A stretch of DNA of 64,000 nt from Arthrobacter alpinus. GTDB taxonomy: Bacteria > Actinomycetota > Actinomycetes > Actinomycetales > Micrococcaceae. The translations under genes were made by a program, and so were the position numbers. The stretch covers positions 248,001-312,000 of the forward strand of contig NZ_CP012677.1 of the NCBI RefSeq assembly GCF_001294625.1. The letters are read 5' to 3'. The first letter of the stretch is position 1; each line of letters starts with the position of its first letter. The notes beneath the pieces are model-generated. The model was given only the letters and a program-made list of their open reading frames with translations. It did no database searches and was not told the DNA's origin. This document shows positions 59,038 through 64,000 of the stretch, piece by piece.

Positions 59038-59696
59038 GGCGCCGTTTCTGGAGTGTTTTGGTGTGTACCGCGGTCCTCTTCTGCCTGGTGGCGCCAGCCG
59101 CGTACGCAGCCGATGAGTTGCATGTCAGCTGGGACGGCGACGCTTGGTCAGAGCAGTTGAGTGAACCGCTGTTCGATCCCGCACTGCGCTGGGTTCCCGG
59201 CGACTTTGAAGTAAAAGTTTTCTATATCCGCAACCATGCCAAGGGTGGAGCGACTCTCACGATAGCGGTTACCACTACCGATCGTGATCACCTTCTGCGC
59301 TATGAGGACATCAGGCTCTCGGCGCGCGTCGCTTCAGGTGATTGGGTGGATTTGGAGCGCACGGAGCAGAACTTCCGGCTAAACAATGAAGCGCTGCATG
59401 CTGGTGAGGTACGTAAAGTAGAGGTGCGCGCTCATTTTGATTCGGACTCACCGAACCGCTCTCAAAACAAAGAACTGGCACTGAATTTTCGCGTGGTTCT
59501 TTCCGATGAACAAGTCGCAACCGAAGACCCTGAGGGGCCAGGAACTAATGACGAGGAATCCACTGGGCCTCTTCCGCAGACGGGAGCGTCAGACGTCCGC
59601 TGGTCAATCATTACTGCCGGAATCGCCATGGGTGTCGGCATTGCACTCCTAGGGATGCGTAAGCGAGAGGAGACCGAACATGAGAGATCACACTGA
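59034..59696 (+). CDS. LPQTG cell-wall-anchored protein of the SipW locus
   Basis: A 220-residue protein. TTG at 59034 is proposed as start because it overlaps the peptidase stop (TTGA) and gives a proper signal: LRRRFWSVLVCTAVLFCLVA then PAAYAADE. The mature part (HVSWDGDAWSEQL, VPGDFEVKVFYIRNHAKGG) resembles the beta-sandwich cargo of the family. The end has LPQTG at about residues 180-184, then SIITAGIAMGVGIALLG and RKREE, a normal sortase signal. No sortase gene is in the window. It may tether the fibres or cargo of the locus to the wall. The ATG of the next gene lies 17 bases inside it. Confidence 0.82.
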   Translation: MRRRFWSVLVCTAVLFCLVAPAAYAADELHVSWDGDAWSEQLSEPLFDPALRWVPGDFEVKVFYIRNHAKGGATLTIAVTTTDRDHLLRYEDIRLSARVASGDWVDLERTEQNFRLNNEALHAGEVRKVEVRAHFDSDSPNRSQNKELALNFRVVLSDEQVATEDPEGPGTNDEESTGPLPQTGASDVRWSIITAGIAMGVGIALLGMRKREETEHERSH

Positions 59697-60354
59697 ACCC
59701 CGTTTTGGCGGTTTTTGGCGGGGGTTGGCCTCACGCAAGGTTCGTGCTGTGCTCTGTCTCGGAATCTTCGCCGCCCCTGCAGCCGTGGGAACCATGGCCT
59801 ACTGGACCGATGAGGCCACCATAGAGTCCGGTACGTTCACTGCAGGCACATTGGACTTGACCGTGGGCGGCGCAGTGGAGGACAGCAACTACCTCCCAGG
59901 CCCCGGCGGCACACACGAATACTCCACTTTAACCATTGCGGATCTGCTCCCTGGCGAGAGCATTGCCCGCCCGTTCATCGTACGAAATTTCGGCACCACA
60001 AGATTCATCTATAACGGGTTTGTCCACACCACGAACAACGCCCTCGCTGCATCCGGCAACGAGGGTGGACTGCAGGTCGCAATCTATGCCGGCGGCTCGC
60101 CGACCAACGCTGGCACACAAGCAGCCGGGGATCGAAGTGGCAGCTGCCCCGGCGGGGACTTGCTCAAGAACCAGGAAGTTAGCACTTCAACCAATACAGT
60201 GGAACTTGCCCCTGCGGACATTCCCCTCGCCCCGGGCGCGACGCAGACTCACTGCGTCGTAGTCCTCCTCGACTTGGTGGCACCGAACGCGCTCCAAGGA
60301 GCGCGTACCCAACTGATAGTGGAGCTGGACGCCAAACAGATGGGGGCTCCATGA
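59680..60354 (+). CDS. Alternate-type (SipW) signal peptide protein, cargo 2
   Basis: A 224-residue protein with a Tat-less, Arg-rich start (RGLASRKVRAVLCLGIFAAP), then AAVGTMAYWTDEATIESGTF and TAGTLDLTVGG, the clearest SipW/camelysin phrase in the window. The mature domain has YSTLTIADLLPGESIARPF and four Cys-free strands, then SCPGGDLL and THCVVVLLDLVAPNAL with a possible disulphide. It overlaps both neighbours (59680-59696 and ATGA at 60351-60354), so the group is co-translated. Confidence 0.87.
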   Translation: MRDHTEPRFGGFWRGLASRKVRAVLCLGIFAAPAAVGTMAYWTDEATIESGTFTAGTLDLTVGGAVEDSNYLPGPGGTHEYSTLTIADLLPGESIARPFIVRNFGTTRFIYNGFVHTTNNALAASGNEGGLQVAIYAGGSPTNAGTQAAGDRSGSCPGGDLLKNQEVSTSTNTVELAPADIPLAPGATQTHCVVVLLDLVAPNALQGARTQLIVELDAKQMGAP

Positions 60355-61817
60355 CAACGCCAGAACCGACCATTCGTAAGACGGGCCGCCGAGCGGTTGA
60401 GGTACTCCTCTGGTGCGGTGCCGGTCTTGGTAGCTTGAGCATCATTGCCGCTCTCGCTGCGGTGATCTTTGGCATTGTGCCGTTGGTGTTCACCTCGGGC
60501 TCGATGTCACCAGAAGTACCAACAGGCTCCCTCGGCCTAGCTCGTACCGTGGCTGCCAGCGACCTCCGGGTCGGGGACGTCGTCAGCGTCACCGCATCCG
60601 ACAAGACTCGGGTCACGCATCGGGTTCTCGCCGTCGAGCAACAATCGGACATCGCTGCACTGACCCTCAAGGGTGACGCCAACCCTGGACCAGACCGAGA
60701 AACGTACGCCGTCACTGAGGCAGACCAGGTTTTCTTCACTGCGCCGTACCTCGGCCGGATTATCATGATCCTCACCAGTCCATGGGGGATGTTCGTTGGC
60801 GGTCTCACTGCTGCGGCACTTCTGCTATGGGCATTCCGTCGCCAGCCGTCGGCTGGCGACGACTCGGACTCCGGCTTAGAAGACGAGACTGCGAAAAAAC
60901 CGCCGGAAGCGCCCCCCGTGAAGTCCGGCTGGCACCGCGCGCACCAAAGGAAGGTCCGGATAAGGGCGACCGTGTTAGCCGTGGGCATCCCCGCCCTCCT
61001 GCTCACCACTGTGGCCTCCGGTACTTCCGCATATTTCACCGATACCGCCGAAGTGACGACGACGGGCTTCGTCGCGCACCGGGTGCTACAGCCCGGCCCC
61101 GCCACTTGCACAGCCAACGCGAATAGCATCACCGTTGGTACGACGCCCCTAGCTGATCCTCGCTATACCTACTGGGCCCGTGTCTACACCCCAGCTGGTG
61201 TCGCGATCTCTGACTACAAACAGATGACCGGTAATCCGGCCACGGCCAGATTAAACACATCCAATTTCACGCCGCCACTTGCCCTGAGAACAACCTACAC
61301 GGTTCGTATTCACTCCAGAGTCGGGGCCCCGGGGCCCACCGGGTCATCGGGGTGGGAATCACAGGTATTCCGGCGGGCAGAGTTCAGCACGACAGGTACG
61401 ACCCTCCAATGCGGCGCGGCCATCGTGCCTCCGAACATCGTGTTCACTCAGCCGACCAATGGCTTCACCGGAACCAAGGCGCAGCTACAGGCTCGGCTCG
61501 ACCGTGATTGCGATCGAATTGTTGGGGGTATCTGCGGAACAGCAATCGACCCGAATGGAACGGTTGTGTCCGTGGAGTACATCCTTCAGCGGACCAATAT
61601 TGGCACGTATTGCTATGTCCCAGGCGGCAACCCCAACGGATACCCTGCGGGTGGGTCATGCAGATACCGGAGTGCGGAACGAAACGGGGACACGTGGACG
61701 ATCCCCGGTAACCTCTTCGGCGGACTCATAGGTTGGAACTACACGCTCACCATCAAGGCGACAGACAACCACGGAGCCGTCACGGAGAAAGCGATCGAGT
61801 TCAGGGTGACTCCCTGA
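60351..61817 (+). CDS. Fusion of SipW-type signal peptidase and a SipW-type cargo domain
   Basis: A 488-residue protein. Residues 1-165 form a signal peptidase: first helix (about 17-47), nucleophile VFTSGSMSPEVPTGS (Ser51), TRVTHRVLAVE (His90) and a second helix (about 137-163). A charged linker rich in Asp/Glu/Pro follows. Around 202-230 is a new signal-like segment, RATVLAVGIPALLLTTVASG then TSAYFTDTAEVTTTG, the same G-T-x-A-Y-F-x-D phrase as the separate cargo proteins. The rest is an extracellular part with beta-rich, fibronectin-like text (YTYWARVYTPAGV) and several Cys. It could cut itself or its partners; the family norm is separate proteins. Confidence 0.85.
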   Translation: MTTPEPTIRKTGRRAVEVLLWCGAGLGSLSIIAALAAVIFGIVPLVFTSGSMSPEVPTGSLGLARTVAASDLRVGDVVSVTASDKTRVTHRVLAVEQQSDIAALTLKGDANPGPDRETYAVTEADQVFFTAPYLGRIIMILTSPWGMFVGGLTAAALLLWAFRRQPSAGDDSDSGLEDETAKKPPEAPPVKSGWHRAHQRKVRIRATVLAVGIPALLLTTVASGTSAYFTDTAEVTTTGFVAHRVLQPGPATCTANANSITVGTTPLADPRYTYWARVYTPAGVAISDYKQMTGNPATARLNTSNFTPPLALRTTYTVRIHSRVGAPGPTGSSGWESQVFRRAEFSTTGTTLQCGAAIVPPNIVFTQPTNGFTGTKAQLQARLDRDCDRIVGGICGTAIDPNGTVVSVEYILQRTNIGTYCYVPGGNPNGYPAGGSCRYRSAERNGDTWTIPGNLFGGLIGWNYTLTIKATDNHGAVTEKAIEFRVTP

Positions 61818-61955
61818 CGCTGGCCATTCCGAGCAATCGTATGCTGAGATCCATCGCCCCTCTCTAAGTTCCGGTTCCGTACTCCCCGGGTAAAGGACGC
61901 GAACTCCTGCACATCCGGGTCGACCGGCCCAAGCTCACCTGAAGTTACGTAGGTT

Positions 61956-61997
61956 AACACAGGAAGATCCCCGGATTTCCCGGGATCTTCCTGTGTT
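61956..61997 (+). terminator. Rho-independent terminator after the surface-protein locus
   Basis: Arms AACACAGGAAGATCCC (61956-61971) and GGGATCTTCCTGTGTT (61982-61997), 16 perfect pairs with a 10-base loop and a short T-run (GTTTGT) after it, 139 bases downstream of the last gene of the locus. The rest of 61818-62285 holds no recognised gene. Confidence 0.88.
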
Positions 61998-62285
61998 TGT
62001 GCTTGGGTGTCTGGCTACTTCCGGGTGCAGACGCAGGGTCTCAGCCATGACCCGTGCGAGTGTGGCCCGTCTTGCCTCAACATGCGTGAGCGGGGCATCA
62101 GCGTTCAGGTCACGCAGTTCCTCAGAAATTGTGGCCTGCGACTGCTACGACTCCTGTGCCGAGTAGCTCCAGATCGAAGTAGAGCATGCTGTGATCGCAA
62201 AGGAAGCCATCGATGCCAGTTCCACAGCGACAGCAACTCCGAACATGCGTGACGCGCTTCTCCGGCCCATCTGCGATGAGACGAC

Positions 62286-62460
62286 CTAGGCGCCGCTGAC
62301 AAACTCAGCCTGCCCTCCGCCGTACAACACGTCAATGTTGTACACATTGCCGCGGGCGGGCAGAACCACCGAGCAGGTAAAGCCGTCGTACGTACTTCCC
62401 GAGTACGCTGAAAAGCACAGATAACCGACAGGAGTGCGGGAAGGCCCAACCAACTTTGAG
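62286..62460 (-). pseudogene. C-terminal fragment of a secreted protein
   Basis: The frame reading RTPVGYLCFSAYSGSTYDGF then TCSVVLPARGNVYNIDVLYG and GGQAEFVSGA ends at the TAG at 62286-62288. Two cysteines and strand-like alternation suggest the end of an exported domain. It loses sense upstream where it meets the start of the AlkD-like pseudogene on the other strand. The family is not recognised. Confidence 0.35.
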
Positions 62461-63127
62461 CAGCACGACGGCGGCGCAGGTGTTGGCCGAGCTGGCTACC
62501 CTGGAAGACCCGAGGGCCCGCGCCATCAATGAGCGGCACGGCGACGACCACGGGGTGAACCTGGGCAAACTGCGCGCCATTGCGAAGCGGCTGAAGATGC
62601 AGCAGGAGATTGCCCGGGAACTGTGGGCCAGCGGCGACACCGCGGTACGGTTGGTGGCACTGCTGATCCGCCGCCCCAAGGACTTCGGCCGCGATGAGCT
62701 GGACGCCATGTTGCGTCAGGCCCGTCCCCAAAATACACGACTGGTTGGTTAACTACGTGCTGAAGAAGAGCCCGCATGCCCAGGAGCTGCGGGTGGCCTG
62801 GTTCACGGATCCGGACCCCGTGGTGGCCAGTGCCGCGTGGGCGCTGACAAGTGAACAGGTGGTTACGAATCCCGAAGGCCTAGACTTGCCGGGGCTGCTG
62901 GAGATCATCGAGGTACAGATGAAGGACGCCCCGGACCGCCTGCAATGGGCCATGAACAACTGCCCGGCCCCGATCGGGATCGAGCACCTCGAGCTCAGGA
63001 CCAGGCTCTGAGCATCGGGGAACGCCTGGAAGTCCTCAGGGACTACCCGACGCCGCCGAACTGCACCTCGCCGTTCGCACCCATCTGGATCACCGAGATG
63101 GTCCGGCGGAAGGGCGGGGCAAGCTAA
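62456..63127 (+). pseudogene. DNA alkylation repair (AlkD-like) protein, two frameshifts
   Basis: Three frames join into one HEAT-repeat protein: VLAELATLEDPRARAINERH and NLGKLRAIAKRL (from TTG 62456), then after a shift near 62733 KIHDWLVNYVLKKSPHAQEL and VAWFTDPDPVVASAAWALTS, then after a shift near 63005 LSIGERLEVLRDYPTPPNC and FAPIWITEMVRRKGG. This matches AlkD-like glycosylases, about 225 residues in full. Each break is a single base, so either the gene is freshly dead or the assembly has errors. Its intact form would excise alkylated purines from DNA. Confidence 0.7.
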
Positions 63128-63139
63128 GCGAACCGCCAG

Positions 63140-63322
63140 GTGGAGTTCTTGGCAGCCCCCTACACGCTGGTTGTCATGGCCGGAATCGCTTTCTCACAAC
63201 TTGCCCTGGTCGCCGTCTGGGTGTTCAGTCCATGGACCAGCGTGATGCTCGCCGTGGGCAGGGTCACGGTCTCCGGCACGGCATTCGTGCGCCTCATGCT
63301 GGTCCTGATGTACTGCGCCTAA
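63140..63322 (+). CDS. Small hydrophobic protein of unknown role
   Basis: A 60-residue frame with a GTG start, MEFLAAPYTLVVMAGIAFSQ then LALVAVWVFSPWTSVML and a second hydrophobic end VRLMLVLMYCA. It could be a two-helix membrane protein or a leftover piece of a larger one. No ribosome site is clear and no family is recognised. Its neighbours on both sides are pseudogenes, so a relic is at least as likely. Confidence 0.3.
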   Translation: MEFLAAPYTLVVMAGIAFSQLALVAVWVFSPWTSVMLAVGRVTVSGTAFVRLMLVLMYCA

Positions 63323-63328
63323 CCTTGC

Positions 63329-64000
63329 CTAGAGCAGTCCGAGCTGCGCAAAAGCCGCAGCCATGCCCGCCCGGCTCGGCGGTGGCGCCGTGCGGTCGAT
63401 CCCCAGAAACGCGATAGCAACGGCCACGCCGTCGGCCTTGCTGATGCCGCGCTGGAACAGTTCCCCGGAGTGCATACCCTCGGTTGCCATCGAATTGGCG
63501 ACGACGTCGATGTCCGGCCCGATCTCGCAGGCCAGGGCGGCGAGGGGAATCGGGGACTCGAAGACGGATGCCTTGGCGAAGCGCGGAAGCAACTTCCCCA
63601 GGGTGCGCAGCGGTCCCAGAATGCTTGAGGAGCCGCTCTGGTGTCTATCCGGTGACTCCTTGAAGTGTGCCTCGACGATGACACGCAGGCGATCCTGCGC
63701 GGCCGGGGGCGCATGGAGTTATTCCTGCGCCTCAAGGATGTACACGGCATGGTGGACGTTAAGGGCCGGCACGGTCCTGGCCGCCAGGTCTGCGGGGAAG
63801 CGGCGGTCAAGGAGGACTTCACCGGCCACCTCTACCTAGGCGCCAGCACTGGCGATTAGGCCGTCAAAGCCCGCCTCGAGGATGTGCTCGGGGAGCATCG
63901 ACACTGGCCGGCCGGTGCACAAGAAGACTTTGTGGCCGGCAGCACGTGCCGACCGGACAGCCCGTACATGGGCATCCGGGACAACCCCGTAGTCGGCGTA
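63329..64000 (-). pseudogene. HAD-family (IIB/Cof-type) phosphatase with two nonsense codons, N-terminus outside window
   Basis: One frame runs from the window edge to the stop at 63329: YADYGVVPDAHVRAVRSARA, AGHKVFLCTGRPVSMLPEHI, EAGFDGLIASAGA, then TAG at 63836-63838 where Tyr is usual (GAYVE), then GEVLLDRRFPADLAARTV and VYILEAQE, then TAA at 63719-63721, then LRVIVEAHFKESPD and, near the end, ISKADGVAVAIAFLGIDR. CTGRP and the SKADGVA phrase are typical of Cof-type HAD phosphatases. Two stops in otherwise good coding text mean a recently broken gene. Confidence 0.75.

Noticed and set aside
1..64000. CRISPR arrays, tRNA or rRNA genes
   Set aside because: No regularly spaced repeats and no cloverleaf with GTTCRANYC-type arms in a plausible context were seen; GTTCAAACCC near 14485 lies inside the gntR coding region.

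Overview
The window looks like chromosome of a high-GC actinobacterium, most probably a soil Micrococcaceae (Arthrobacter-like). This is inferred from codon use, ATGA/GTGA-coupled operons, GTG and TTG starts, leuCD, a ROK-controlled importer, xanthine-dehydrogenase-family hydroxylases and alternate-type (SipW) signal-peptide proteins. No rRNA, tRNA or CRISPR array was recognised. Identifications rest on motifs read by eye; no database search was possible.

Region 1 (1-26.4 kb) is an accessory catabolic island next to leuCD, bracketed by two same-orientation IS1595-type elements (1-651, cut by the window edge, and about 24448-25572). It holds two complete three-subunit molybdenum hydroxylases (1730-5468 and 7324-11080), their accessory genes (a degenerate CoxD-like ATPase, XdhC), a maleate-isomerase-like protein, an enoyl-CoA hydratase/isomerase, a quinone oxidoreductase, a HyuA/HyuB plus isochorismatase-fold trio, a class III CoA-transferase and an HMG-CoA-lyase-like protein. 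One FCD-type GntR regulator (14098-14772) lies inside. A TTGYATRCAA-like palindrome occurs six times, only at the three control regions of the island, so the whole set is probably one regulon for an N-heterocyclic or cyclic-amide substrate. leuC and leuD follow, then IS1595 copy B, which has landed in an older IS1182-type transposase remnant.

Region 2 (27-36 kb) is a minus-strand operon: ROK repressor, ABC importer (lipoprotein, ATPase, fused double permease), an argininosuccinate-lyase-like enzyme, a PfkB kinase and an amidohydrolase. It looks like uptake and breakdown of one unidentified small molecule. A cardiolipin-synthase-like gene, a strong terminator and a very small membrane protein follow.

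Region 3 (38.8-55.4 kb) is a CoA-dependent catabolic cluster. It has a TetR gene divergent from an SDR, an acyl-CoA dehydrogenase and an APH-like kinase (resembling the ACAD10/11 pair), three thiolases, two acyl-CoA ligases, a carotenoid/lignostilbene-type oxygenase, a PaaN-like aldehyde dehydrogenase, a thioesterase, a nitronate monooxygenase and a tandem HxlR regulator. A near-identical 17-bp element sits at two of its promoters.

Region 4 (55.4-64 kb) starts with decayed DNA: an orphan control region with a 28-bp perfect palindrome in front of a truncated lipoprotein gene. A VOC protein and a five-gene surface-protein locus follow (57920-61817). This locus has two SipW-type cargo proteins, a Ser/His signal peptidase, an LPQTG-anchored protein and a signal peptidase fused to its own SipW-type cargo. 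The right edge holds broken AlkD-like and HAD genes.
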